From Sphingobacteriales bacterium (GTDB lineage: Bacteria; Bacteroidota; Bacteroidia; Chitinophagales; LD1), in NCBI GenBank assembly GCA_018262795.1, contig JADFDM010000005.1, positions 214,121-278,120 on the forward strand: a stretch of 64,000 nt of DNA, read 5' to 3'. The position numbers and the translations under genes are program-made. A model generated the notes under the pieces. That model worked only from the letters and a program-made list of their open reading frames with translations, had not been told where the DNA came from and searched no databases. Below, piece by piece: positions 52,496 to 62,426 of the stretch (position 1 is the stretch's first letter; each line of letters starts with the position of its first letter).

Positions 52496-52993
52496 TTATT
52501 CAGGCTTTTTTGCCTCTAACAGCACTCCCTCTGCAAGAAAATTAAGTTCAAATTGTGGAGAAATAATTTTTTCTATCTCCTCTTGTGGTCTTCCCGCATC
52601 CTGTGCGTAATGGCGAAGCTCTTCTACTGAGGTTGTATCCCAAGAGGCAATGCCCTGTGCATAAAATGTTTTACCGGTACAATTTTTTGGTACGAAAAAC
52701 CCATAATCCTTAAAGCGAATACGCATCGTTTTGTTATTCCCAAGATCCGCTATCATCCAACAACCTTTTACCTGACATGCCTCCAACACCTCTCCCACAA
52801 TTTTTACTTGCATCGAATTCTGATCTTTCATCTTTTCGGGCAGGAACTTTACATCCAGGGCTCCGTCTTTCGTAATCACAGCGCCATAAGTGCCGTTCTT
52901 AGCGGCTTTGGTATTTTTCTTGCCATGCGATTGGGCAGAGGAGGTAAAAAACACAAGTGGCAGCAACATACATCCTACAATTATCTTTCTCAT
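52496..52993 (-). CDS. DUF4920 family exported protein
   Basis: A 165-aa exported protein, with signal KIIVGCMLLPLVFFTSSAQS. The mature part contains the DUF4920 core: MQVKIVGEVLEACQVKGCWM, then a GNNKTMRIRFKDYGFFVPKNCTG segment and the ending AEGVLLEAK. The paired Cys residues (ACQVKGC) resemble other small redox or metal-handling folds, but no role is established. ATG 52993 is chosen over an upstream start because the signal follows directly. It is 13 bp downstream of the FAD oxidoreductase gene and probably shares its transcript. Confidence 0.85.
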   Translation of the reverse strand: MRKIIVGCMLLPLVFFTSSAQSHGKKNTKAAKNGTYGAVITKDGALDVKFLPEKMKDQNSMQVKIVGEVLEACQVKGCWMIADLGNNKTMRIRFKDYGFFVPKNCTGKTFYAQGIASWDTTSVEELRHYAQDAGRPQEEIEKIISPQFELNFLAEGVLLEAKKPE

Positions 52994-53006
52994 TTTTTCT
53001 GTTTGT

Positions 53007-54242
53007 TTACGAAAATAAAAGTTTGAAGTAAAAGGCCGGTGTTTTAAGCCGAGCGCGCATATCCATATCCTCAAACATGCAAGAGATAGTTTCTTGCAAC
53101 GCTTTGTTTGAATTGGCCTTGCGCACTACAAAGTTGAAAAGCGAAGGGAAATTGACTAATTGTTGCAGGCGATAAGAGAGTTGAAATTCGCTCCATAATC
53201 TTTGATAGAGTTCCTGATCGTATTGCTGTATAAATTGTTCTGAAAAATTATTGCTCTTTAAGCAACGAGCAGCTTGTATTGCAGCGTAATGACCGCTCAT
53301 CAGTGCATTGCCTATTCCTTCACCGGTAAATGGATCAATTAGCTGAGCTGCATCTCCGCAAAGCATATAATTATCTCCGGATAGTTTTCTTTTCAGGGAA
53401 CCTAAAGGCAGCCCAAATAGTTTCACTTCTCCCAACAATTCTGCTCTGCTAAATCTTTCTCGCAACACGTTATTCTCACGGATGGCTTTCTCTAATGCCT
53501 TCTTCAGATTTATTTTCTTTTTGTTGAGTTTGTCGGCTCGCATCCCAATACCCACATTCGCTTCTCCATTTGGCAGCGGAAAAATCCACAAATAACCCGG
53601 CAACACATCTTTTATAAAGTGCAATTCAATAAAGTTCGCTGAATCTAAACCGGAAACACCACTGTAATAAGCTCGCAGTCCAAAGCAATTATGAGCAGCT
53701 TCGGTTTTTATACCGGCTATGTTTTTTGCAAAAGAAGAATAAGCGCCATCGCAAGCAATGACTAATCGAGTGCGAAAAGCGGCTCCATCTTTTGAGTGCG
53801 CTATAATATGCTCGCCTGCTCTTTCATAGCTTCGGATTTCAGCCGATTCGTAAGTGGTAATGAGCGGATGATTTTTTGCTTTTTGAAATAGCCATTGATC
53901 AAAATCAAGTCGCTTAGTGATAAATCCGGGAGATGAACTTTGAGCCTCTCTTTTGCCAAAAGGTACTCGCAATGATTCTCCATTAGGGGAAACAAAAGTA
54001 ACACCCCATGAGCCAAGAAATTTTTTGTGTGCATTTAATTCTTCCAAATAGGAAGGGTCTAATTTCTTCAGCACCTCTACCACTTTTCCGCTCAGTGCAT
54101 CGCCACAAACTTTATCGCGAGGGAAAGTAGCTTTGTCTGTCAGCACACAAGAAATCCCTTGCTTCGCTAAAAAAAGCGCAGTGCCGGCTCCTGCCGGGCC
54201 CGCACCGATGATGAGTATGTCTGTATTAATTTCAGCCGACAA
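53007..54242 (-). CDS. Geranylgeranyl reductase-family FAD oxidoreductase
   Basis: A 411-aa flavoprotein of the geranylgeranyl reductase / GR2 group-A fold. The N-terminal FAD motif is ILIIGAGPAGAGTALFLAKQG, followed by PRDKVCGDALSG, a typical family segment, and CGDAAQLIDPFTGEGIGNALMSG near residue 290. Members reduce isoprenoid double bonds or hydroxylate/reduce lipid precursors; the substrate here cannot be told. The start is TTG 54242 (MSAEINTDILIIG), the only in-frame start near the Rossmann strand. It is 32 bp from the DUF5723 gene on the same strand. Confidence 0.88.
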   Translation of the reverse strand: MSAEINTDILIIGAGPAGAGTALFLAKQGISCVLTDKATFPRDKVCGDALSGKVVEVLKKLDPSYLEELNAHKKFLGSWGVTFVSPNGESLRVPFGKREAQSSSPGFITKRLDFDQWLFQKAKNHPLITTYESAEIRSYERAGEHIIAHSKDGAAFRTRLVIACDGAYSSFAKNIAGIKTEAAHNCFGLRAYYSGVSGLDSANFIELHFIKDVLPGYLWIFPLPNGEANVGIGMRADKLNKKKINLKKALEKAIRENNVLRERFSRAELLGEVKLFGLPLGSLKRKLSGDNYMLCGDAAQLIDPFTGEGIGNALMSGHYAAIQAARCLKSNNFSEQFIQQYDQELYQRLWSEFQLSYRLQQLVNFPSLFNFVVRKANSNKALQETISCMFEDMDMRARLKTPAFYFKLLFS

Positions 54243-54274
54243 AAGAGAGCATTATTAGTTGGAGGAATCAGCGG

Positions 54275-55597
54275 TTAGAAAGTGCTGGCCATTCGAAGAT
54301 ACAAAGAGGCTCCCGGCATTTGTGAAGGAAGGCACAACCCTAAGAGATTGGCACTCCCCACCGAGAAATCAAAATACTTCCAACGCTTTGAAAAATCGAG
54401 GCCGAGATTAAAGAGACTATAACCACCCGCGCCTGCACTCACAGAAACTACCATATCGGGTTTTAGAAAATAATTCACCTTGGCATAGCCATAGGCGTAG
54501 TATTTGAGTAGATAGCGATATTGCAAACCTACGTTCAGCACTAATTTATTATTCAAAAAGGGCTTTGAGAAAACTAACTGAGCCGTGAAAGGCAAAAAGA
54601 TGGAATACTTACTGTTAGATTTTGAAGGCAAGTTGGCGCGCACTGCACTGTCAAGATTCAGGGTATCGAAAGTTTGCGAACTAAAGGAAGTGAGGTCGGG
54701 GATCACAATGCCTTTGAATACCACATACTTGGCAGCAGAATAGTTCACCGGAGTTTTGCGGAAGGTCATGTAGCCCACGTCAAATATATCTAATGTGATT
54801 TTCCATCGGTCCTTATTCATAAAGCCCAAATTGAAATCTACGGAAGCGCCAGCTCCATTCATTTGTGAAAACTTTACCGCTCCTTCGCGAGCCGAATTAA
54901 AGGTGAGGTCGTAGTTAAACACTAACGAATCGGCATCGGTGGCGGTATAAATCCAAGAGTCGCCTGTATGAATATATTGGTTATTGATACCCTGTAAAAA
55001 AGCGCCTGAAACACCAAATTGCATTTGATACTTTCCGTAGTCAATCACCTTGTTGATGCCGATGAAATACTGATTGTAAATGTTGTTTTGGAAGTTGATA
55101 TTGCTAAGGTCAGCCGTATCGCCTTCAAAACGGGCATTGCCGTAGAACAACAATTCAAACGCTTCCTTTCCGCCCGTAATCAAGCGAGCCTCGCGGTGGT
55201 GGTATCCCAACAGTACAGTGCCATCCCATTTTTTCATGTAGCGTCTATAGCTGGCTCCGGTATTCATATAGTCTTCAAACTTAATTCCGTTTCTGAGTCG
55301 CGAATCGGTACGATCTTTCAGTGCCTTAGTGATGTTCCCTTTAAAAATCATTTTATAGGCCAACATCACCGGCACGGCATCAGAGTTGGCGCTGTAATCA
55401 AAGTCAACATTGATTCTGTTATCGCCTACCTGCCTGAAATTTTCATTAAATAAATTGTTGATAGAGTTGGAGGTGTAGTTATACAACAAGGGGTTTATCC
55501 TTTGATGGAAAGCACTTGAATCGGTAGCGATGGTATCTTGAGCCTTGATGTAGAGTGTGCTGACCACAATGGTTGCCACCAGAAAAAAATTTTTCAT
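54275..55597 (-). CDS. DUF5723 family outer membrane beta-barrel protein
   Basis: A 440-aa exported protein with signal peptide (FLVATIVVSTLYIKAQD). The body is a run of amphipathic beta-strands (WDGTVLLGYHHREARL, YGKYQMQFGVSGAFLQG, KYYAYGYAKVNYFLKPD) typical of the DUF5723 group of Bacteroidota porin-like proteins, ending in a hydrophobic aromatic strand (GASLYLRMASTF). Partner or substrate unknown. It directly follows the large lipoprotein gene (22 bp), which suggests they act together at the outer membrane. Confidence 0.82.
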   Translation of the reverse strand: MKNFFLVATIVVSTLYIKAQDTIATDSSAFHQRINPLLYNYTSNSINNLFNENFRQVGDNRINVDFDYSANSDAVPVMLAYKMIFKGNITKALKDRTDSRLRNGIKFEDYMNTGASYRRYMKKWDGTVLLGYHHREARLITGGKEAFELLFYGNARFEGDTADLSNINFQNNIYNQYFIGINKVIDYGKYQMQFGVSGAFLQGINNQYIHTGDSWIYTATDADSLVFNYDLTFNSAREGAVKFSQMNGAGASVDFNLGFMNKDRWKITLDIFDVGYMTFRKTPVNYSAAKYVVFKGIVIPDLTSFSSQTFDTLNLDSAVRANLPSKSNSKYSIFLPFTAQLVFSKPFLNNKLVLNVGLQYRYLLKYYAYGYAKVNYFLKPDMVVSVSAGAGGYSLFNLGLDFSKRWKYFDFSVGSANLLGLCLPSQMPGASLYLRMASTF

Positions 55598-55619
55598 TGA
55601 TAAATCTTATTTCACTGAA

Positions 55620-57743
55620 TCAAAAACTAGCATTCACTTTGTAATTAAAGCGAGCGGTGAAAGTAATATCCAATTTGTAATCACTGTATATTTTCAAATA
55701 CTGACCGTTGCAGGTAGCATTGTTAGAAACGGTAGAAAAGTCAGCCTGAATAATAGCATGTCGAGCCAATTTCACCTTGTTCATTCGGTCTTCATCCACA
55801 TACAAAGGAATCTTTGTTTTCTTGGGGGTATTTACTTTGCAGCTATTATCCAAGTCGGCTGCATTGACTGCCTGATTGGAAACTAAAGTATCTACCGCAT
55901 TCCAATTTTCATCATACAACACCATCGTAATCACCGATTCTATGGGATATTTATTGAGGGCGATGAGGTTTATGATTCCATCGTTAATGCCGTTGATGTT
56001 GGTGTTGGTTTGGCTAAGGTCAAAGCTGATAGTATCTAACAATACCAAATGGTCGGCAATTAGTGACAAAGGAACTTCCGCATTCAGTTTCACCTTCAAC
56101 GCACTTTCCAAATAAGCAAAATCTCTGTACTGCTGATTGTTGCCATTCACATTGGTTTTTACTTCTACATCATAATGCAGTTTATTCGGTAAAATACCTA
56201 AGAGGTTTTTAATGTTAGAGTTGGTATTGTCAATTTGGTAAGTGGAGATAGCCGGAGTAAGAGGAAAATCAGTTGCCCTATTGATGGTAAGCGGCTGCCC
56301 TACAATGGAGCCGGTTAAACTTCGGCTGCCGTTATTGGGGCTTACGGCCGTCAGGCTATTTATTTTCACTTGACCATCTACTCCCAATCCATTCTCCACG
56401 GTAAAGTTCATTTTCACATCCTCCAGATCAATGGTTCCGCTTTTAAATATATCGAGGAAAGAAAAGTCGGCACTGTCTATCGTAGTTAAAGTATCGCGAC
56501 CGGCATAGCCTTTTATATAGTTCGGGGCAATGTTCTTCAACTCATACTTTACTACAAGGCTATCGGCCGCGGTGATATGTCGGATAATTCCGGAAGAGTC
56601 AAGGCGGGCAACTACCCGTTGCGTGTAGGTATTAAATGAAGTCCCATCTTTCCCGGTTAAGTTGATGGAATAGCCGGTAATATCGAAAGAGTCATCCACT
56701 GTGATTAATCCATTCACCGGAGCGGCAGGCACCGTAGTGAATTTCTTTAAAGGATGCCCAAAGTTGTCATAAGCTCCCACAAGGGTGTATTCAAGGTACA
56801 GTTGTTCTTCTACGGAACTGGTAACAAACACATGCAAAAATCCACGCCTGGCATCAATATAGGTAAACTTACGATCCCCTATCTCTTGAGTTATATCTTC
56901 GGTAAGGTCAACTATATTTTGTGATGGAAATTTTGCCCAAGCTTCAGATGCTTTCAAAAATCCAATAAACATTCTAAGTTCGATATAGTCAGTGGTATCT
57001 ACCGGCACGGGCACTCCATTACTTCCGGGGGTACTTAAATTAGTTACCAAAAACTGAAGTTGATTGGTTACATGCGCCCCTCCAATTGGAATCTCGAAAT
57101 ACACCGAATCATTTGCGGGGATGTAGGGCAATATATAGGTGGCTACTACGGAGGTATCCACCTTATTGCGGAGAATCAGATTTGCAGTGCTCACGGGAAC
57201 TGGCAAGTGATTAACTGCCCACACTTCTACTTGTCCATCGGTCAAATAGGCACTGTCGAAAAACTGAGTAGCATCGAAATCAAATGACCCGGGTGAAAAC
57301 CCATTGAGGGCAGGAATGGGAACCGTATTCCCATTTTGAGCAATAATATATTGCCCGATAAATTGAGTGCCGGGATCGGGATTCAAGATCATGTTAGCGG
57401 CTAAGTTCCCTAAGGAAGTTTTGAAATTGAGATGTTGATTGGGTAAGTTAAGACTGGTGAGGTTGAATTTTTGACCAATAGAAGTGTCGGGTATTTGAAT
57501 AATCTGATCAGCCAGATTGAAATCGTATAAGGAAGAGGAATAAGCTAAGGTGAGAGTATTGTCAGAATTTGTGCGAATGCTGGAATCCTTCACCAAATTC
57601 TGTAGCGAAAGCGATGAAGTAGCTATGGGAACCAACAATTCTGTATCCCAATTGGTTTTTCTATCTTTTTTGCAAGACGACACTGCTAAGGCCAGCAGTA
57701 AAAAAATAAAAAATATAGTGTTTTTGATGGGTGGAGAGGTCAT
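55620..57743 (-). CDS. Large lipoprotein of unknown function, co-encoded with a DUF5723 barrel
   Basis: A 707-aa predicted lipoprotein with lipobox AVSSC (Cys24) followed by KKDRK. The mature part is all-beta, probably several Ig-like or jelly-roll domains, with recurring strand pairs such as GQVKINSLTAVSPNNGSRSL and HYDVEVKTNVNGNNQQYRDF. Cys is absent from most of it except near the end (SCKVNTPKK, NATCNGQYL). I recognise no family. It is first in an operon with the DUF5723 barrel. Confidence 0.78.
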   Translation of the reverse strand: MTSPPIKNTIFFIFLLLALAVSSCKKDRKTNWDTELLVPIATSSLSLQNLVKDSSIRTNSDNTLTLAYSSSLYDFNLADQIIQIPDTSIGQKFNLTSLNLPNQHLNFKTSLGNLAANMILNPDPGTQFIGQYIIAQNGNTVPIPALNGFSPGSFDFDATQFFDSAYLTDGQVEVWAVNHLPVPVSTANLILRNKVDTSVVATYILPYIPANDSVYFEIPIGGAHVTNQLQFLVTNLSTPGSNGVPVPVDTTDYIELRMFIGFLKASEAWAKFPSQNIVDLTEDITQEIGDRKFTYIDARRGFLHVFVTSSVEEQLYLEYTLVGAYDNFGHPLKKFTTVPAAPVNGLITVDDSFDITGYSINLTGKDGTSFNTYTQRVVARLDSSGIIRHITAADSLVVKYELKNIAPNYIKGYAGRDTLTTIDSADFSFLDIFKSGTIDLEDVKMNFTVENGLGVDGQVKINSLTAVSPNNGSRSLTGSIVGQPLTINRATDFPLTPAISTYQIDNTNSNIKNLLGILPNKLHYDVEVKTNVNGNNQQYRDFAYLESALKVKLNAEVPLSLIADHLVLLDTISFDLSQTNTNINGINDGIINLIALNKYPIESVITMVLYDENWNAVDTLVSNQAVNAADLDNSCKVNTPKKTKIPLYVDEDRMNKVKLARHAIIQADFSTVSNNATCNGQYLKIYSDYKLDITFTARFNYKVNASF

Positions 57744-57860
57744 TAATTCCCTGCTTTATTTCGGACTAAAATAGAAATTTTCAGTTGCCTGTTTGAAACG
57801 TTGAATATTTAAGCAGTACCGCGCGGAATGAAACCTTGAAACTACGTTTATATTTACCCG

Positions 57861-58691
57861 ATGTTTTCCATTCTTCTGCCATCTTGGAACAACCTGACTT
57901 ACTTGCAGCTTTGCTGTAATAGCATTTGGAAAAACTCAGTGGGAGAAAATCAGATTATTGTGCACGTGAACGAAGGCAATGACGGCACGCTTGAATGGGT
58001 AAAAAGTAAGGGGATAGACTATACCTATTCGCCTCAGAATATCGGAATATGCAAAGCGGTGAATCAGGCATCCCTCTTAGCTAAGCGCGATTACATTGTG
58101 TTTATGAATGACGATATGTACTGCCTGCCCGGCTGGGATGAAACGCTGATGACAGAAATCAATCGCCTCCCTACAGATTGTTTTATGCTTTCGGCTACGA
58201 TGATAGAGCCGGTATATACGGGGAATAAATGCGTAGTGGTGCGGCCTTACGGTCGAAATGGAATTGACTTTGAGGAGGAGAAATTGCTCCATGAATATAC
58301 TTTGCTTCAACGAGCAGATTGGTCAGGCTCTACCTGGCCACCTTCTGTAGTACACCGAAAGTGGTGGGAGAAGGTGAAGGGTTATAGCGAAGAGTTTTCG
58401 CCCGGCATGAGTAGCGATGATGACTTTGCTATGAAAATGTGGGAAGCCGGTTGCCGAATATTTAAAGGAGTGGGGGCAAGTATGGTTTATCACTTTATCT
58501 CAAAGTCAACCGGCAGGGTGGTAAAAAATGATGGTCGCCAGCAGTTCTTGACTAAATGGGGAATCAAACAATCGCTATTTCATAAATATTATACCCACCG
58601 CGGAGAAGCATATTCGGGAGTACTCAATGACCCTGACTCAAATCCCTTTTTTGTTATACGAAAGTGGTTATGGAGTACACTTCATATTTAG
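57861..58691 (+). CDS. Family 2 glycosyltransferase
   Basis: A 276-aa GT2 (GT-A fold) enzyme without membrane segments. Visible: FSILLPSWNNLTYLQLCCNS at the start, the nucleotide-sugar contact HVNEGNDGTLEW, PQNIGICKAVNQA, the metal-binding pair in YIVFMNDDMYCLPGWDETL (the DxD-like NDD), and later PGMSSDDDFAMKMWEAG, which resembles the catalytic ED loop. Donor, acceptor and glycan are unknown. It stands alone and is followed by the 21-bp repeat region. Confidence 0.9.
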   Translation: MFSILLPSWNNLTYLQLCCNSIWKNSVGENQIIVHVNEGNDGTLEWVKSKGIDYTYSPQNIGICKAVNQASLLAKRDYIVFMNDDMYCLPGWDETLMTEINRLPTDCFMLSATMIEPVYTGNKCVVVRPYGRNGIDFEEEKLLHEYTLLQRADWSGSTWPPSVVHRKWWEKVKGYSEEFSPGMSSDDDFAMKMWEAGCRIFKGVGASMVYHFISKSTGRVVKNDGRQQFLTKWGIKQSLFHKYYTHRGEAYSGVLNDPDSNPFFVIRKWLWSTLHI

Positions 58692-58830
58692 CAGCCTTTC
58701 TATCACTCTGCCAAAGAGCGATTCTGCTATTGAGAAACAGCATTTTTTGATACCGGTAAAAGAGTGGCGGTTTTTTTTGCCGCGAAGTCAGGTTAAAATG
58801 ACCCAGTGACGGGGTGTTTTCGTTCCGTTT

Positions 58831-59222
58831 GAATGATTTTTGCACCCGATAAAATGAATTTTTCGACTGCATGAATGATTTTCGCGCCTGATGAAATGAG
58901 GTATGCGCCCGCTGGGGAGGGGTTCAGCCCGCACGAATGATTTTCGCGCCTGATAAAATGATTTGTGCGACCGCAAGAAATGATTTGTGCGCCCGCAAAA
59001 ATGAAGTGTGCCACCTCAACAGGTGGGTTGCGCCTGCAAGAATGATTTTTGCGCCCGCAGAAATAATTGTAGCACCCGCTAACATGATGTCGGCAGCCGC
59101 ATACAAGAGGTTGGCACCCTCAAAAATGATTTTCGCGCTCGATAAAATGATTTTCGCGCCCGATAAAATGATTTTTGCGCCCGCAAGAATGATTTGAACG
59201 CCCGCCAGAATGATTTGAACGG
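58831..59222. repeat. Degenerate 21-bp tandem repeat, about 18 copies
   Basis: Units follow the pattern AATGATTTTYGCGCCCGMWAA with many substitutions; the period stays at or near 21 bp with a few slips, and the most regular stretch is 59123-59200. It is not a CRISPR array, since no alternating spacers are present. On the plus strand the frame reads M-I-F-A-P-D-K repeats, on the minus strand A-G-A-K-I-I-x repeats. Confidence 0.85.
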
Positions 59223-59464
59223 AGAGATACTTTGGAAGCTGTGAGAATCGGTTTCCTGTTTGTCAGTGGTTTTTAGTCCGTTGTTGTAAAAACTGTAATC
59301 AGTAGTAGGGAATAAAACGTTTCGCTTTCTCTTTATTTTTTTAGAAAAACATTCAGATTTTGTTGTTTGACAGGGATGACCACGAAAGAAGCAGACTTAC
59401 TTTTTGTCTCACATAGCACTATTAGTCGCTCTCCGAAATGACAGAAAAATGACAATGGCAAATG

Positions 59465-59493
59465 TTGGCATTTCATTTTTGCGGTTATATTTG
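59465..59493 (+). promoter_or_regulatory. Candidate promoter of the BNR-repeat T9SS cargo gene
   Basis: TTGG at 59465-59468, 17 bp, then TATATTTG at 59486-59493, an exact match to the Bacteroidota -7 TAnnTTTG. The start codon is 30 bp downstream. Confidence 0.5.
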
Positions 59494-59522
59494 CTCATAC
59501 GAAAAACAAACACTGCGATAAA

Positions 59523-62426
59523 ATGAAAAAGCAATTTTTACTTGGCATTTCCTTTATTACTCTTTTAGGGTGTTCCACTTGGTTTGCCTTTGGCGGAAAA
59601 GGGGTCGGAACTTTCAAACTGGAGGGAAAAAAAGAAGGAGGAGGCATTGCCGCAAAAGCGCAACGGGCAAAAGAAGCTATGGAATGGAGGTTCGATAAGT
59701 TGAAGGATGAACAGGGCAATTTCAATGCCTCTTACTTCAGAAAAGCAGTAGCACAAGCCAATCAATACAAGCAATCGGGCAATAGAGCCGGTGCGCTTAA
59801 TCTGCAATGGGATGAGTTAGGGCCTGATAATGTTGGCGGCAGAACACGCGCTATTTTGATTGACAAAAGAGACCCTTCTCATAATACCATATATGCCGGT
59901 GGGGTGAGTGGCGGTATGTGGAAATCACCGGATGGCGGAAATACATGGGCTAAGTTGGCAAATTGGAATGAGTGGTTGGCGATCTCTTGTATTGCGCAGG
60001 CTCCCGATGGCACTATCTATATCGGAACAGGAGAGGGCTTGGCACAAATTGGCGGCTCTTCTTTAAACTCAGGGTCAATGGGTAACGGGATATTCAAGTT
60101 AGATGGCTCTGATATTCCGGTATTAATTACTCCCGATGGTTTTGCTACTCCGTCACTGGATAATAATAATATATGGGCAGCGGTCAACCGCATTGCCATC
60201 AACCCCAACGATGGATCAAATATGGCTGCTGCTACCGGAAAAGGTTTGTATATAACTACCGATGGCGGTGCGAACTGGACGCAACCATCCATTCCCGGCA
60301 TTGCCAACGGACAAGGTGCCGCTGATGTGAAATGGGCCTCGGATGGTATTGGGATTTTTGCAGCCGTTGGCGGTGTAAATAGCAGTAAAATAGTTCGCTC
60401 TCAAAACGGAGGTTTCACTTGGACTCGTATTTCTAACGTAAACAATCCCGGATTTCCGGGAACACAAGGTCGAATTGAAATCGCGATCGCTCCCTCCGAC
60501 CCCAACGTAGTTTACATTGCCGTGGCCAGTGGCGGAGGTTGTACTTACGGTGCTTTCCGCTCAGGAGATGCCGGAGATACTTGGACAAATATTGGAACCA
60601 AAAGCCCTTTGTTTGATCCTTTCGGACCGAACTGCCAAGGATGGTATGATAACGTGATTACGGTTTCTCCTTCTGACCCCAATAAAGTATATATGGGCGG
60701 GATAGATTTATACACTTGGTCTGACCAAACCGGCTGGAAGTTGGCCGATGTGGGCTTAGGTGGCGGAGAATCTAACCCGAATTACATTCACCCCGATAAA
60801 CATGCTATTACCATTGATGCGGATAACCCGAATGTGATGTATGTAGGATGCGATGGAGGTATTTACAAGTCCACCAATGCAGTTTCTGCTTTCCCTTTCC
60901 CCACGTATGTAATTAAAAACAGAGGCTATAACGTAACTCAGTTTTACTCAGTGGCAGCCGCCTTGAGTGGCGAAGTGTTAGGAGGTACGCAGGATAACGG
61001 CACCCAGTATATCAACTATTTGGGCAACACTCGCCAAGCTGCTAAAAGCGTGATTGGCGGAGACGGAATCTACACTGAAATATCACATATTGATCCGCAC
61101 GTAATGTTTGGCGGAATTTATTTCGGACAAGTGCTACGCTCCGGGAATACGGGTGCTTCCTTCGATGGATTTTATGACAATAAGATTGACCCGCAAAGCC
61201 ATACACAACCTTCTCGCTGTGGTGGTCAAAAAGATCAGAACGCGCCATTTATCACACCCTTCTACTTAGCGGAAACTAAAAATGCTGCAAATGGTCTTAT
61301 TAAAATTCCTTTTGTAGCGGATAAAAGTTATGCCGCAGGGGATGTAGTGACGGTAAAAAGCAAAGTGGCTAAAACTCCTTTCAGCTACCAGTTACCCACT
61401 TCATTAAACACAGGCGATACTTCTTGGGCAGATGACCCCATTCGCTCCAGAATTTTTGTTACCTCTAATTGCGGTGTGTGGATGACTTCTGATGCACTTG
61501 ATTTAGGTTTGACTCCTAAATGGTTCCGCCTTACCAATACTATTAGCGGAACGGCCGTATCTTATGCTGCTTCTTCAGATGGAGATGTGCTATACATTGG
61601 AACCACCGGAGGAAGGGTTTATAAATGTCCACATCTAAACATGAGTGCCGATACAGCAATTTATCCTATTCCTAACAATCAATTGGGATACATTTATTCC
61701 AACACTTCGCAATTCTCTAACTCAGTAGTAGCGAGTGGCCGTTCCATTGAAGGAGTAGCGGTGGACCCTAACGATGCGGACCACGTGGTGGCCGTAGTAG
61801 CAGGCTTTTCTGCCTCCAATTTATCGCACGTATTTGAATCTACTGATGGTGGCCTTTCATGGAATGCATTAAGTACCGGGCTACCCAACATGCCGGTGTA
61901 TGATGTAGTGGTTCACGATGCCAACACTATTATCATTGGTTCTGAACTCGGGATATGGAGTTGGGATGGAACGCAATGGAGTGAAGAGAACAATGGCTTG
62001 CCACGTGTTCCGGTGTTCCGCTTAATAGAGAAGGATCTTTACAATTCAAATTGCCGGGTGCTATATATAGGAACGCACGGCAGAGGAATATGGCGCTCTA
62101 CTACACTTACCAGCGGTGGTTGCAACACCATCGCTTCGGTAGATAAGGTGAGCGAGGTTCCGGGGCTAAGCGGACTTGATATTTATCCTAATCCGGTAAG
62201 TGCTTCTTCCAAGATTGTGCTGACGGTAGAGAAGTCCGCTGATGTGACTTTCAGAGTATTTGACATGACCGGAAAACTATTCCGTGAGTTTGCCTTTAAA
62301 AACCTGGTGGCCGGTGAAAACCAATTTGATTTGAACGCTGCGGGACTTGGCTCCGGTACTTATGTACTGGCGGCTACGGTCGGTAATGTGAGAACGCAAA
62401 GCCGCTTGTTTGTGGTGAAAAACTAA
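59523..62426 (+). CDS. T9SS type A cargo: BNR/VPS10-type beta-propeller protein
   Basis: A 967-aa secreted protein. The N-terminus is MKKQFLLGISFITLLGCSTW; LLGC could be a lipobox, but the T9SS domain suggests ordinary Sec cleavage. The body contains BNR/Asp-box repeats, e.g. SPDGGNTWAKL, TTDGGANWTQPS, RSQNGGFTWTRIS, SGDAGDTWTNIG and STDGGLSWNALST, as in sialidases, GH74 xyloglucanases and VPS10 domains; two propellers are likely. No catalytic residues can be assigned. The C-terminus is a type A sorting domain (LDIYPNPVSASSKIVLTVE ... FRVFDMTGKLFREFAF ... GSGTYVLAATVGN). Confidence 0.88.
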   Translation: MKKQFLLGISFITLLGCSTWFAFGGKGVGTFKLEGKKEGGGIAAKAQRAKEAMEWRFDKLKDEQGNFNASYFRKAVAQANQYKQSGNRAGALNLQWDELGPDNVGGRTRAILIDKRDPSHNTIYAGGVSGGMWKSPDGGNTWAKLANWNEWLAISCIAQAPDGTIYIGTGEGLAQIGGSSLNSGSMGNGIFKLDGSDIPVLITPDGFATPSLDNNNIWAAVNRIAINPNDGSNMAAATGKGLYITTDGGANWTQPSIPGIANGQGAADVKWASDGIGIFAAVGGVNSSKIVRSQNGGFTWTRISNVNNPGFPGTQGRIEIAIAPSDPNVVYIAVASGGGCTYGAFRSGDAGDTWTNIGTKSPLFDPFGPNCQGWYDNVITVSPSDPNKVYMGGIDLYTWSDQTGWKLADVGLGGGESNPNYIHPDKHAITIDADNPNVMYVGCDGGIYKSTNAVSAFPFPTYVIKNRGYNVTQFYSVAAALSGEVLGGTQDNGTQYINYLGNTRQAAKSVIGGDGIYTEISHIDPHVMFGGIYFGQVLRSGNTGASFDGFYDNKIDPQSHTQPSRCGGQKDQNAPFITPFYLAETKNAANGLIKIPFVADKSYAAGDVVTVKSKVAKTPFSYQLPTSLNTGDTSWADDPIRSRIFVTSNCGVWMTSDALDLGLTPKWFRLTNTISGTAVSYAASSDGDVLYIGTTGGRVYKCPHLNMSADTAIYPIPNNQLGYIYSNTSQFSNSVVASGRSIEGVAVDPNDADHVVAVVAGFSASNLSHVFESTDGGLSWNALSTGLPNMPVYDVVVHDANTIIIGSELGIWSWDGTQWSEENNGLPRVPVFRLIEKDLYNSNCRVLYIGTHGRGIWRSTTLTSGGCNTIASVDKVSEVPGLSGLDIYPNPVSASSKIVLTVEKSADVTFRVFDMTGKLFREFAFKNLVAGENQFDLNAAGLGSGTYVLAATVGNVRTQSRLFVVKN

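Larger units (their letters stand above)
58692..59522. other. Gene-free stretch holding the 21-bp repeat array and a promoter
   Basis: Between the glycosyltransferase and the BNR-repeat gene (831 bp). 58831-59222 is the repeat array. The rest is A/T-rich and carries the candidate promoter at 59465. ORFs of 60-86 codons in this stretch are produced by the repeat period being a multiple of three. Confidence 0.7.

Noticed and set aside
58831..59222. Possible CRISPR array or coding gene in the 21-bp repeats
   Set aside because: No spacers; the open frames on both strands follow from the period being divisible by three, and no start signal or domain is visible.
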